Below, one piece after another: positions 1 through 7,731 of a stretch of 19,576 nucleotides of DNA. The notes under the pieces were generated by a model. The model was given only the letters and a program-made list of their open reading frames with translations. It did no database searches and had not been told where the DNA came from. The stretch is from contig JAJRPK010000078.1 of assembly GCA_024280785.1 (NCBI GenBank), forward strand, positions 1 to 19,576, given 5' to 3'. How positions within the stretch are numbered: the stretch's first letter is position 1; each line of letters starts with the position of its first letter. The translations under genes were made by a program, and so were the position numbers. Source of the DNA: Gammaproteobacteria bacterium. Lineage in GTDB: Bacteria; Pseudomonadota; Gammaproteobacteria; Pseudomonadales; UBA7434.

Positions 1-155
1 ACAGCGGGGAGTTCTCCCGACGCTTCGCACTCCAGCACGGCATTTGCAGGGTAGAGTTTTGCATATTGCGCCGCATCTCCGGTATCCCATGTTTTGGCGA
101 AATTATCTTCTAGCGTTAAAATCGCTAATTTCGCTACGATGTCGTTTTTTTCCAT
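1..155 (-). CDS. NTF2/SnoaL-like protein, 5' part only
   Basis: The reading frame opens at an ATG on the minus strand and runs off the left edge, leaving 51 N-terminal residues. They begin MEKNDIVAKLAI and contain the pattern W-x-x-G-D-A-x-x-Y-A-x-L-Y-x-x-x-A-V, typical of the first helices and strand of the NTF2/SnoaL cone fold (small polyketide-cyclase, isomerase or hydratase-like proteins). A GGAG ribosome binding site lies just upstream of the ATG. The gene is divergent from the AraC-family gene at 556, and its leader holds three 14-bp direct repeats. Such proteins often accompany SDRs and steroid or aromatic catabolic genes, but the C-terminal half, where active-site residues would be judged, is outside the window. 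The family call is moderate and the function is unknown. Confidence 0.6.
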   Translation of the reverse strand, partial: MEKNDIVAKLAILTLEDNFAKTWDTGDAAQYAKLYPANAVLECEASGELPA

Positions 156-555
156 TTGTTTTCTCCGTAGAGTTTTTACTGTAGGGCTATAACTGTAAGA
201 CTATAACTGTGGAACTATACCTGAATAGCTATTTTCAGCGATGAACAATTGCTTAGTTGGTTATGACATCTTTTTTTTTGAGGGGTTTGACGGAGGGACT
301 GCCTTATTGCGTTCGCCAGAGCTTTTCTTGAGGATTACGGTGGTAAATAAGATCGATAGCTAGCGTGCGTTGTTATTTACGCCACGCTAAGACAATTTCA
401 GTCATATGTAATCTCGCTCGGTTATCCCTCATTTTTGCTTGGTTGCCGACGATAAAATGATTACAACTACTTTATAACGGCTTGTATAAAGCTATCTATA
501 ACCGTATTCTGGTGGCAATTTAGTTCTTCTTATAGAGTGGCAGTGTTCAATAACC
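156..555. other. Intergenic region between divergent NTF2-like and araC-like genes
   Basis: About 400 bp with no convincing gene. It holds the 14-bp tandem repeat at 178-233, a run of T at 271-279 and otherwise unremarkable A/T-rich sequence. The promoters of both divergent genes must lie here, but no -35/-10 pair stands out clearly enough to mark. Just before the AraC start, CAGTGTTCAATA at 541-552 matches 11 of 12 bases of one half of the TetR-type operator at 3869-3887, without a matching second half. Confidence 0.6.
178..233. repeat. 14-bp tandem repeat in the leader of the NTF2-like gene
   Basis: Three direct copies in a row, ACTGTAGGGCTATA, ACTGTAAGACTATA and ACTGTGGAACTATA, are followed by a degenerate fourth at 220-233. 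They begin 23 bp upstream of the start codon of the minus-strand gene at 155, so they overlap its likely promoter or 5' leader. The constant core is CTATA-ACTGT with a variable middle. It could be an iterated regulator site or simple slippage expansion. Confidence 0.7.
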
Positions 556-1608
556 ATGACAAAATCGGTCAATTCATATGTTTTTTCTGACGGAGGGGAA
601 GAACTTGCGGGGGACATGACGGATAATCCGTCAGTGAGTCATCCATCGTCGCTAAGGCCCTTGATAAAAATCTTGAGTGGAGCATTGGTCGAGGCAAATG
701 TTGACTTAGGGATGGCCTTACCTCAATCAGTCAGCGAATTTTCTCACTGGTATCTAGAAGCGATTAAGGCACTTGAACTGGCTGTAGCGAATCAAGGACA
801 ACAGCAACCGATTTACAATCGCGATATTCAGATGCTTTGTCGTTGTGTGCTATCCGCTACTAACTTAAGCGAGGCGATCAGACTAACCATTGAATTTAGC
901 GATATGCTGCACCCAAGAAATGGCAAGCAAGCTGTTGACATTAGCAGTGAATCTGTTGTTTTCTCTCTCGATACTTTGCGTAAATGTCCAACGCCGATAA
1001 GTAGCCTTGTCGATATTACGGGGCTACATGCATTCTATCAGTTGTTCCAATGGTTAATAGGTATCGAATTACCGTTAACGAAAGTTAGAATTGGCCTTGG
1101 GCAGCGCGATGATGTACTGCCGTTTTTGCGGTTATTTAATGCGCCTGTTTTAGCCGTACGAAATAATTATTCATTTGAGTTCCCTGTAGAATTTTTGCAA
1201 CTGCCGGTGGTTCGGACAAATAAAGAATTATCCGGTTTTATCGCCCATTTTCCGTGCGAGGTGTTTGGTTCTGCCGGCAACGATATTATGCAGCAGGTGG
1301 AAGCCTTAATAACGGCAGCCGTGCAGCAGATGTTGCCGATTCCTACTTTGCGTCAATTGACGCAAACATTAGGCATTCCCGAATCAACCTTTCGGCGACG
1401 TTTGCATCGAGAAGGAACCTCTTTTCGCGAGTTGCGCGAAAGTTGTTTGCAAGAAATGGCATCGCGATATCTACGGCGTGACGATTTGTCTATAGAACAA
1501 ATTTCCAGGCAACTGGGGTTTAGTGACGGTACTTCCTTTCGCCGCGCTTTTAAAGCGTGGACAAGCATGTCGCCAAGCGCTTGGCGCAATCAAAACCAAG
1601 ATGTGTGA
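556..1608 (+). CDS. AraC-family transcriptional regulator
   Basis: A 350-residue protein with a C-terminal AraC/XylS double helix-turn-helix at about residues 264-346. The first helix pair is around LRQLTQTLGIPESTFRRRL and the second ends in the family signature G-F-S-D-x-x-S-F-R-R-A-F-K-x-W (321-335) followed by S-P-S-A-W-R. Residues 35-220 match the long N-terminal ligand-sensing type (arabinose-binding-like, PF12625) found in regulators such as OruR and ArgR-type AraC proteins. It probably activates the co-directional SDR 77 bp downstream or the divergent NTF2-like gene. The first ATG has no good Shine-Dalgarno. The ATG at 616 (residue 21) is preceded by a GGGGG run, so the true protein may be about 330 residues. 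The ligand is unknown. Confidence 0.9.
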   Translation: MTKSVNSYVFSDGGEELAGDMTDNPSVSHPSSLRPLIKILSGALVEANVDLGMALPQSVSEFSHWYLEAIKALELAVANQGQQQPIYNRDIQMLCRCVLSATNLSEAIRLTIEFSDMLHPRNGKQAVDISSESVVFSLDTLRKCPTPISSLVDITGLHAFYQLFQWLIGIELPLTKVRIGLGQRDDVLPFLRLFNAPVLAVRNNYSFEFPVEFLQLPVVRTNKELSGFIAHFPCEVFGSAGNDIMQQVEALITAAVQQMLPIPTLRQLTQTLGIPESTFRRRLHREGTSFRELRESCLQEMASRYLRRDDLSIEQISRQLGFSDGTSFRRAFKAWTSMSPSAWRNQNQDV

Positions 1609-1685
1609 GCGTGGAACCGACTAGGTACTCGGGTTAGATGCAAGTGATGCTGGACGTCGTTAAGATTTATTATTGGAGTTAAGCT

Positions 1686-2471
1686 TTGGATTTAGATCTA
1701 AGGAATAAAGCGGTATTGGTTACTGGAGCCAATAGGGGAACAGGCGAGATTATCGCTCAAGCTTTGGCTGCCGAAGGCGCAATTGTGGCTGTCCACTCAA
1801 ACGAGGAGGGGGGTTCAACGGCTGTTGCTCAAGCACTAGGAGCCACCGCAGTTTGGGGAGATTTAACGAGTGATAGTGGGGTCTCTCAGCTCGTCGATCA
1901 AGTGCGCTCCACGATAGGTGTTCCCGATATATTGGTGAATAATTATGGCACCGGCTCGAGTGGAACCTGGGCAACTGTAGCCGAAGTTGATTTTTTGGAC
2001 ATGTATCAAAAAAATGTACTGTCCGCTACTCGAGTGGTACAAGGTTTTATTGACGATATGAAGCTAAAGGGCTGGGGGCGGATTATTCAGTTGGGTACCA
2101 TAGGCAGCCATCAGCCTAATTCCATTATGCCGCACTACTATGCATCGAAAGGAGCGTTGGCGACTTTAATGGTTGGACTGGCGAGCGAGCTAAGTCAAAC
2201 AGGCATCACGGTTAACACGGTTTCACCCGGGTTAATTCATACCGAAGAAGTAGAGGCCGGTTACCGTAAATTGGCAAAGAAAAACGACTGGGGTGATGAT
2301 TGGGATACGATTGTTCAACACATCGTTAAAAATGATTACCCTAATCCCTGTGGGCGAATCGCTACGCGACAAGAGGTAGCTGATTTGGTGGTTTTTTTAG
2401 CCAGCCCCAAAGCTGGTTTTATTAATGGCCAGAACATCCGGGTAGATGGCGGAGCGGTGAGGTATGTGTGA
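1686..2471 (+). CDS. SDR-family NAD(P)-dependent oxidoreductase (TTG start)
   Basis: A classical short-chain dehydrogenase/reductase of 261 residues, the normal family length. The nucleotide-binding motif T-G-A-N-R-G-T-G is at 13-20, N-N-Y-G (variant of NNAG) at 85-88, and Y-x-x-x-K at Y151/K155. The C-terminal G-Q-N-I-R-V-D-G-G is usual for FabG-like members. The active-site position normally held by serine, 13 residues before the tyrosine, is Thr138. The start is TTG, chosen because a GGAG box sits about 8 nt upstream and the residues after it (D-L-R-N-K-A-V-L-V-T-G) are the expected SDR N-terminus. It follows the AraC gene in the same direction, so regulation by that protein is plausible. 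The substrate is unknown; a 3-oxoacyl or hydroxysteroid-type alcohol/ketone pair would fit the context. Confidence 0.9.
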   Translation: MDLDLRNKAVLVTGANRGTGEIIAQALAAEGAIVAVHSNEEGGSTAVAQALGATAVWGDLTSDSGVSQLVDQVRSTIGVPDILVNNYGTGSSGTWATVAEVDFLDMYQKNVLSATRVVQGFIDDMKLKGWGRIIQLGTIGSHQPNSIMPHYYASKGALATLMVGLASELSQTGITVNTVSPGLIHTEEVEAGYRKLAKKNDWGDDWDTIVQHIVKNDYPNPCGRIATRQEVADLVVFLASPKAGFINGQNIRVDGGAVRYV

Positions 2472-2497
2472 TTACGCAAGTCGTTAGATTGTAGATA

Positions 2498-2534
2498 TAC
2501 TACCGAGGCATTCCTTTCAACTGCCTTATTAGTA
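2498..2534 (-). repeat. Palindromic intergenic element, copy C (most reduced)
   Basis: Read on the minus strand, this 37-nt segment starts TACTAATAAGGCA and ends GCCTCGGTAGTA. These are the same ends as the elements at 7732-7865 and 16928-16976, joined by only GTTGAAAGGAAT. It lies 26 bp after the SDR stop codon and is in opposite orientation to the other two copies. Confidence 0.7.
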
Positions 2535-2576
2535 AGTAGTAAAAAATCGAATTAGATAGTAAATGAGGATGCCGAA

Positions 2577-3053
2577 GTGAAGTATTGTCCCGAATGTAAA
2601 GCAGATATGACAGAACAAGTGATCGATGAAGTAGATCGGTTGGCTTGTGAATCCGACGATTGCAATTACGTTGTATGGGGTAACCCAACGCCGGTAGTAG
2701 CAGGGATTGTCGAGTACCAGGGAAAAATTGTCATGGCACATAACGTAGCTTGGCCAAAAGAGTTTTTCTCTGTGATCACGGGTTTCTTGGAAATGGGTGA
2801 AGACCCTGCTGAGGCGATGGTTCGTGAGACCAAAGAAGAGTTGAATCTTGAGGTTGTTAGCCAAAGTCTGGTGGGTGCTTATGGTTTTGAGCAAATGAAT
2901 CAAGTTATTATTGCTTATCATTTAGTTGCTGAAGGCGAGATAAAATTAAATGACGAACTCGATGCTTATAATTTAGTAGAGAAACAAGATATAAAACCAT
3001 GGGATATGGGAACAGGCTTGGCGCTAAAGGATTACTTGGCTTCTCTTAATTAA
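2577..3053 (+). CDS. Nudix hydrolase with N-terminal zinc ribbon
   Basis: A 158-residue protein. Residues 1-30 form a small zinc ribbon with C4, C7, C24 and C29. The Nudix fold follows, with its catalytic box at 69-91: G69, E75, R83-E84, E87-E88. These metal-binding glutamates are intact, while the usual glycine near the end of the box is Asn90. Nudix enzymes cleave nucleoside diphosphates linked to another moiety; with a zinc ribbon the group resembles NADH pyrophosphatase-like and ADP-ribose-type hydrolases, but this is far shorter than NudC. The start is GTG with GAGG about 9 nt upstream. It is transcribed alone between the SDR and a convergent TetR gene and is probably a housekeeping gene unrelated to its neighbours. 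The exact substrate is not determinable. Confidence 0.9.
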   Translation: MKYCPECKADMTEQVIDEVDRLACESDDCNYVVWGNPTPVVAGIVEYQGKIVMAHNVAWPKEFFSVITGFLEMGEDPAEAMVRETKEELNLEVVSQSLVGAYGFEQMNQVIIAYHLVAEGEIKLNDELDAYNLVEKQDIKPWDMGTGLALKDYLASLN

Positions 3054-3112
3054 AAGGAATTAGTTAACGCGGTTAGTTGAAACGGCTAGTTGAAACGGCT
3101 AATTAAAATGGT
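3047..3112. repeat. 13-bp tandem repeat array after the Nudix gene
   Basis: Two identical units TAGTTGAAACGGC (3074-3086 and 3087-3099) are flanked by related units. TAATTAAAATGGT follows (3100-3112) and differs only by transitions. TAGTTAACGCGGT precedes (3061-3073). A 14-nt TAATTAAAAGGAAT (3047-3060) overlaps the Nudix stop codon. The array lies between the convergent Nudix and TetR genes. Confidence 0.6.
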
Positions 3113-3168
3113 GCAGTGGCTAATTTTGTGAGTTGAAGGCGATGATCGCTTGGTCGCTGTTAGATAAA

Positions 3169-3825
3169 TTAGCTGCAATTTTCTCGGTTGGCGTACATCT
3201 CAAGCCCACGTATTTGATTTTCAATAGTCAGCGCAATTAACTCATCAAATTGTTCCGTCGCAACAGTCTCAAGAACCTCAAGATGTTTGTGGTCGCTGCT
3301 GTTATTAGCCGTTCTTTTTTCATCGACGAATTTTTGTAGGCTCGGCTCGGTTGACATGAATTGGAAGCTGACGACAGTCCACAGTAAACTCTGAGCCATT
3401 AGTAATGCCTGTGGGCGAGGCATGCCTGATTCCTCGATAATGATGGCCAATTTTTCTAATTCACGGAGCAGAATGGTTGGGCTAGCTTGACTAAATAACC
3501 AGGCAAGATAATTATTAAGTGAAAGTTGTCTGGCCAAACCAAAGGCCCAATGATGTAATTTCCCTCCCCAACCGGGACCTGTTAACGTCACATCATGCCA
3601 TAGCTGCTCGATCGTTGAGTCCGCGAGCGCGGTAAACAAACCATCTTTACTCGGATAGTAATGGTATAGCGACGATAGGCCAATATTCATTGAAATGGCC
3701 AGTTTTCGCATAGAAAAGCCTTTTTCGCCCGATTCCATCAGCAATGACGAAGCGCTATCCAAAATAGCTTTCGCACTTATTTTGGGGGGGCGGCCCGCTT
3801 TTTGTCGTGTTTTATGTAAGGACAT
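3169..3825 (-). CDS. TetR/AcrR-family transcriptional regulator
   Basis: A 218-residue protein with an N-terminal TetR DNA-binding domain. After a basic leader containing G-R-P-P-K, residues 18-64 form the three-helix domain, with the recognition helix in I-G-L-S-S-L-Y-H-Y-Y-P-S-K-D-G-L (48-63). The remaining 150 residues are the variable ligand/dimer domain and give no ligand. The gene is divergent from the sulfotransferase-alcohol dehydrogenase operon. A perfect 19-bp palindrome sits 43 bp upstream of its own start and 66 bp upstream of the sulfotransferase start. The simplest model is a local repressor controlling itself and the operon, released by a pathway intermediate. No strong ribosome binding site is visible, but no better in-frame start exists before the basic leader. 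Confidence 0.92.
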   Translation of the reverse strand: MSLHKTRQKAGRPPKISAKAILDSASSLLMESGEKGFSMRKLAISMNIGLSSLYHYYPSKDGLFTALADSTIEQLWHDVTLTGPGWGGKLHHWAFGLARQLSLNNYLAWLFSQASPTILLRELEKLAIIIEESGMPRPQALLMAQSLLWTVVSFQFMSTEPSLQKFVDEKRTANNSSDHKHLEVLETVATEQFDELIALTIENQIRGLEMYANRENCS

Positions 3826-3868
3826 TTAATTGACTTCGCATGTCTTCGGCAATATCATCCGCCGACAT

Positions 3869-3887
3869 TATCGAACAGTGTTCGATA
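3869..3887. promoter_or_regulatory. 19-bp palindromic operator, likely TetR-type
   Basis: The sequence TATCGAACAGTGTTCGATA has perfect 9-bp arms around one central base. It lies in the 128-bp gap between the divergent TetR gene (start 3825) and the sulfotransferase gene (start 3954). Length, symmetry and position are those expected of a TetR-family operator. Binding by this particular regulator is inferred. Confidence 0.75.
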
Positions 3888-3953
3888 TTTCGCAAGTCAT
3901 TCAAATGCGATAAAAAACGTACGTTAATAAAATTGCCTGGATGAGAAAATTCT

Positions 3954-5198
3954 ATGAGTCGTAATCTACCTTATCGTCCTTTCGCTATCCGTGCTATTAA
4001 TGGCTTGGGTGTGGTGTTAGATAAAATTGGCATAAGACCCAAATTGACGGCGGATGACGTACTGTCTCGAGTTGAAAAAGAAACCGGTCTTACACGCCCT
4101 GCGCCGGGTTGGGATTCTGGCGGGCTGGAAACATTAATTTATGCATTAAATAATGAAGCGAAACTGAATACTATAGGGCGAATTGGCGCTCGCGGTATGC
4201 TAGTCAATCTTATAAGTAATTATGTCAAGCTTAGTGATTGGTTTGACAAACACCCGGAAGAAGAACAACAAATTATTGAAAAGCCCCTGTTTATTGTGGG
4301 TTTGCCGCGCACGGGAACCTCGGCAATGCATGGATTATTGGGGACTGATCCCGGCAATCGGTCACCATTATTCTGGGAAGTAAATTCTCCTCTGCCCAGG
4401 CCTCATCCTGACCATTATGACGATGACCCTCGTATTGAAGAAATGGCAAAACAGTTAGAAATGCAATACAAAATGGCACCAGGGTTTAATGCTATCCATA
4501 AGATGGAGGCGACGATGCCGCAAGAGTGCTTGGCGGTCATGCATCAAATGATGCATGGAATTACTCTGACGTTAACTTGGTATGTGCCGACCTATCGAAA
4601 ATGGTTAATGGAAGCTGACCCCGAACCGGCGTTACGTTTTCACAAACGATTTTTACAGATGATGCAAGCTACAGAGCCGGCGAACAGGCCGATTGATCGA
4701 TGGTTGCTAAAGACGCCAGGGCACCTTAGCTCTATGCCCGCTATTTTTAAATTATTTCCCGATGCACAAATTGTATTTACTCATCGGAATCCGGTAGATG
4801 TCATTGGCTCGGTGTGCAGTTTCGTTTGGACTTTATCGGGGATGTTTACCGATAAAGGACATGTTCCTGATTTGATTGGCGAAGAGCAGGCGACGAGTTG
4901 GAACCAGTTATTGCAAATTGGTATGAACGACAGAGAATTGTTGACGGAGCACAAAGATCAATTTTATGATATTTATTTTGATGATATTGTGGCAGAACCG
5001 TTTGAAACGGTGTTTGGTATTTACAAGAAATTTGGCATTGAGCCGCCGGCCGATTTAGAACAGCGAATGCAGCAGTATTTGGACGATAACCCACGCGGTA
5101 AACACGGCAAACACGAATACAGCTTGGCAGATTACGGCTTGACTAAGGAGCGTGAAGACAATCGATTTTCTCAGTACATCAAACGATTTGATTTGTAA
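3954..5198 (+). CDS. Sulfotransferase family protein (Sulfotransfer_3 type)
   Basis: A 414-residue cytosolic-type sulfotransferase, which would move the sulfuryl group from PAPS to a hydroxyl of a small acceptor. The 5'-phosphosulfate loop is G-L-P-R-T-G-T at 116-122, within P-L-F-I-V-G-L-P-R-T-G-T-S. The 3'-phosphate motif is around V-F-T-H-R-N-P-V-D-V-I-G-S (274-286), with R278 and S286 as the usual phosphate contacts. L-L-K-T-P-G-H lies at 251-257. It is first in an operon with the zinc alcohol dehydrogenase 37 bp downstream and divergent from a TetR gene. The incomplete protein at the right edge carries the same loop and a similar approach to it, so the region has two family members. The acceptor is unknown, and many bacterial members of this family have no proven activity. 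The ribosome binding site is weak. Confidence 0.9.
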   Translation: MSRNLPYRPFAIRAINGLGVVLDKIGIRPKLTADDVLSRVEKETGLTRPAPGWDSGGLETLIYALNNEAKLNTIGRIGARGMLVNLISNYVKLSDWFDKHPEEEQQIIEKPLFIVGLPRTGTSAMHGLLGTDPGNRSPLFWEVNSPLPRPHPDHYDDDPRIEEMAKQLEMQYKMAPGFNAIHKMEATMPQECLAVMHQMMHGITLTLTWYVPTYRKWLMEADPEPALRFHKRFLQMMQATEPANRPIDRWLLKTPGHLSSMPAIFKLFPDAQIVFTHRNPVDVIGSVCSFVWTLSGMFTDKGHVPDLIGEEQATSWNQLLQIGMNDRELLTEHKDQFYDIYFDDIVAEPFETVFGIYKKFGIEPPADLEQRMQQYLDDNPRGKHGKHEYSLADYGLTKEREDNRFSQYIKRFDL

Positions 5199-5235
5199 GC
5201 CATATATTATACGCATTGAGTAGGAGCAACTTTTC

Positions 5236-6345
5236 ATGAAAGCAGCAGTTTTGTTCGAGCAGGGTAAGCCCATTCAGGTTGAGGGCAATATTGATATAAT
5301 TGAGCCTCGTGCGGGAGAAGTACGAGTCAATGTAGCTTATTGTAGTTTGTGCCACTCAGATTACAGCGTATTGTCGGGTGTTATGGGGCCAATACAGGGG
5401 CCCATAATATTGGGTCACGAGGCATCGGGCGTGATCGAATCTATTGGTGAGGGTGTGACTCATTTGGCAGTAGGCGATCATGTTGTTCTGACTCCTGTCC
5501 CTTCGTGTGGAGTTTGCTACTTTTGCCAGCGAAACGAGTATTCGTTGTGCGTCAACGGCAATAGCATAATGACTAACCGTATGGCCGATGGGCAGACGGG
5601 GCTAAGCCAGAACGGTAATGAAATTTTGCGTGGGGTAGGTGTAGGCGGTTTGGCAGAAAGAGTTGTTTGCCCATCTACTGGAGCCATTAAAATTCCCGAT
5701 GATATACCCTTGGAAATTGCCTGTGTTGTGGGTTGTGCTATGCAAACAGGGGTTGGTGCCGTGCTAAATACGGCTGACGTCGAAGCGGGCGCCACCGTAT
5801 TAGTGTTAGGCTTGGGCGGCATCGGTTTGGCTGCTGTTCAAGGGGCGCGATTAGCAGCCGCTAGCACCATTATTGTTTCTGATCCGTTGGCAGAGCGTCG
5901 AGATTTGGCGTTAAAGCTGGGGGCGACTCATGCTATCGATCCAACAAGCGAAGATGTGGCTGCATTCGCTATGCTACAAACTAATGGTATTGGTGTTGAT
6001 TATGCGTTTGAAACGGCAGGTCTAGCCAAGTTGATAGAGCTGGGAATACAAACCAGTCGACCCGGAGGAATGACAGTTTGTGTGGGTGCCCCGCCTATAG
6101 ATCAAGGAGTAAGTTTAGACAACGTTGTTATTTTCACCGCTTCTGAGAAAAAGCTTTGTGGTTGTTTGCTCGGTTCCTGTAATTCTACTTACGATATTCC
6201 GCGAATGATGACGGCTTATAAAAATGGCACGCTGGATTTAAAATCAATGGTTGGCCGAATGCGGCCGTTAGAAGAAATTAACGAAGCCTTTGACGATTTG
6301 CATCATGGCCGAGAAATTCGCACGGTAATGAAAATCGGCAGTTAG
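5236..6345 (+). CDS. Zinc-dependent alcohol dehydrogenase (MDR superfamily)
   Basis: A 369-residue medium-chain dehydrogenase with all expected metal ligands. Catalytic zinc ligands are C39, H61 (in G-H-E) and C167 (in V-G-C-A-M-Q-T-G). The structural zinc cysteines are C91, C94, C97 and C105. The Rossmann loop G-L-G-G-I-G is at 192-197, and an acidic residue at D216 after the second strand points to NAD rather than NADP. The G-C-x-M-Q-T-G and late G-C-L-L-G-S segments resemble class III/FadH-type alcohol dehydrogenases. A good ribosome binding site (TAGGAG) precedes the ATG. It follows the sulfotransferase by 37 bp with no terminator between and is closed by a strong hairpin at 6373-6410, so the two form one unit. 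It probably oxidises a primary alcohol or hydroxyl intermediate; the substrate is unknown. Confidence 0.93.
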   Translation: MKAAVLFEQGKPIQVEGNIDIIEPRAGEVRVNVAYCSLCHSDYSVLSGVMGPIQGPIILGHEASGVIESIGEGVTHLAVGDHVVLTPVPSCGVCYFCQRNEYSLCVNGNSIMTNRMADGQTGLSQNGNEILRGVGVGGLAERVVCPSTGAIKIPDDIPLEIACVVGCAMQTGVGAVLNTADVEAGATVLVLGLGGIGLAAVQGARLAAASTIIVSDPLAERRDLALKLGATHAIDPTSEDVAAFAMLQTNGIGVDYAFETAGLAKLIELGIQTSRPGGMTVCVGAPPIDQGVSLDNVVIFTASEKKLCGCLLGSCNSTYDIPRMMTAYKNGTLDLKSMVGRMRPLEEINEAFDDLHHGREIRTVMKIGS

Positions 6346-6372
6346 TCCTGTAATTTCCTGTTAACCTCGTAA

Positions 6373-6410
6373 TTGGCCAAGCTATTGATAGCTTGGCCAG
6401 TTTGAATTTT
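6373..6410 (+). terminator. Rho-independent terminator of the sulfotransferase-ADH operon
   Basis: Perfect 11-bp arms, TGGCCAAGCTA (6374-6384) and TAGCTTGGCCA (6389-6399), enclose a TTGA loop and are followed by the T-rich TTTGAATTTT. A further U-G pair extends the stem at its base. It lies 28 bp after the dehydrogenase stop codon. Confidence 0.85.
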
Positions 6411-6439
6411 GCCTGATATTTTTGACTGAGTACCTGACG

Positions 6440-7681
6440 ATGAATAAGCAAGAAAGTATGACGTTTAGCGGTTGGCGAGTCAGTTTTGCATTGGCAATTA
6501 CCGTTTCGCTCGGCATGGCATTGCTAAATGTTTTTGGCGTAGTTCTTGAAGCGGTAGCGGCAGATTTTGACCTTGATATCGCTACAGTAGGCATTGGAGT
6601 GTCTATTTTTATGCTGTCGGTGGGTCTTACTGCGCCGATTATGGGTAAGCTGGCTGATCGTGGGCCGATTAAACCTGTGATGCTAGCGGGAGTGATAATG
6701 ATGGTTGCCGGTGTGGCCATTATAACGCGCATCCATAGTGGTGGCATGCTGGCGTTAGGGATGTTAATTACGTCTGTCGGCATTGTTATTCATGGAATGG
6801 TTCCAAGCAATGGAATCGTTACTAACTGGTTTGTTCGGCGTCGTGCTTCAGCACTTGCTATAGTTGCCGTGGGTCTGTCGATTGGCGGTTTGTGGTTGCC
6901 GCCTGCTGCGGCTTGGCTAATGGCAAATGGTAGTGTTGAAAATGATTGGCGTTATGCTCTGCAAACTTTGTCATACGTCTTGGGAGTGGTGGCATTTATT
7001 GTTATTTTTTTTGGGGTAAAACGAACCCCGGAAGACGTGGGGCAGCATCCCGATGGTGACCCCGCTAGTGCCATGGAGGAGAGTGACCTTAACGAAGGCG
7101 ATGAAAGGTTTAGGCAAGCACTCAGAGGAAGGGATATTTGGTTTATGGCCGTTTCCTTTGGCATCATCACCATGGTCTCGTTGACTAATGGAGTGTATAT
7201 CGTTCCTTTTTTAGAATCGGGTGGGGCGAATAACTTGCAGGCGTCGTATGCTTTATCCGCGATAGCATTGGCGAGTATCGTTGGTAGCATCAGTGCTGGC
7301 GCGATTGCTGATCGAACAGGAACTAAAGTCGTGTTAATGGCCTCTCAGAGCGCGATTATCCTGGCCTTTCTTGTTTACCTCAGCCATCCCGGTTATTTGG
7401 TTAGTGTGGCTGCTGCAGCTTTGGTTGGTCTAAGCGTAGGAGCATTTATGCCGATGCAACCCGCGTCAGCGGGAGCAAGATTCGGGCGAGCAATTGCTGG
7501 CCGTGTGATAGGGATTTACGGTCTTATCGGTTTGCCATTTTCCTTATCGGCGATTCCTTTGGCGGGGCTACTCAAGAGCCTTTACGGTAGCTACGATATT
7601 ATTTATATGGTTGGTATCGGTATTTTACTGGTAGTTTTGTTGCTGCTATCGATGACCCAATTTGAACATGATCCAGCGTAG
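6440..7681 (+). CDS. MFS transporter
   Basis: A major facilitator superfamily permease of about 413 residues with roughly twelve hydrophobic segments in two halves. The loop between segments 2 and 3 reads G-K-L-A-D-R-G-P-I-K-P-V, a good match to the MFS motif G-x-L-a-D-r-x-G-x-k. The equivalent loop in the second half reads G-A-I-A-D-R-T-G-T-K-V-V. A charged central loop (about D-P-A-S-A-M-E-E-S-D) separates the halves. The organisation resembles the monocarboxylate/oxalate-formate type of exporter or importer. The frame is open from a TTG at 6422, but the ATG at 6440 is preferred because residues before it are uncharacteristic. It stands after the operon terminator, so it has its own promoter, and would move a substrate or product of the neighbouring catabolic genes (inference). 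Confidence 0.88.
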   Translation: MNKQESMTFSGWRVSFALAITVSLGMALLNVFGVVLEAVAADFDLDIATVGIGVSIFMLSVGLTAPIMGKLADRGPIKPVMLAGVIMMVAGVAIITRIHSGGMLALGMLITSVGIVIHGMVPSNGIVTNWFVRRRASALAIVAVGLSIGGLWLPPAAAWLMANGSVENDWRYALQTLSYVLGVVAFIVIFFGVKRTPEDVGQHPDGDPASAMEESDLNEGDERFRQALRGRDIWFMAVSFGIITMVSLTNGVYIVPFLESGGANNLQASYALSAIALASIVGSISAGAIADRTGTKVVLMASQSAIILAFLVYLSHPGYLVSVAAAALVGLSVGAFMPMQPASAGARFGRAIAGRVIGIYGLIGLPFSLSAIPLAGLLKSLYGSYDIIYMVGIGILLVVLLLLSMTQFEHDPA

Positions 7682-7731
7682 TTTAATATCAGCGCGGCCA
7701 TTTTCAGCATGCCGACTAATATCTTTGCCAA

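Noticed and set aside
2529..2921. 130-codon minus-strand open frame opposite the Nudix gene
   Set aside because: It lies antisense to a gene with an intact Nudix box and zinc ribbon, and its product matches no family; it is a shadow frame.
3113..3168. Terminator between the convergent Nudix and TetR genes
   Set aside because: Only a very short GCGAT/ATCGC inverted repeat without room for a loop and without a T run.
6422..6439. Six extra residues of the MFS protein from a TTG at 6422
   Set aside because: No ribosome binding site before it and an ATG is available at 6440.
6382..6783. 133-codon minus-strand open frame opposite the MFS gene
   Set aside because: It overlaps the operon terminator and the N-terminal half of a clear transporter and has no recognisable features.
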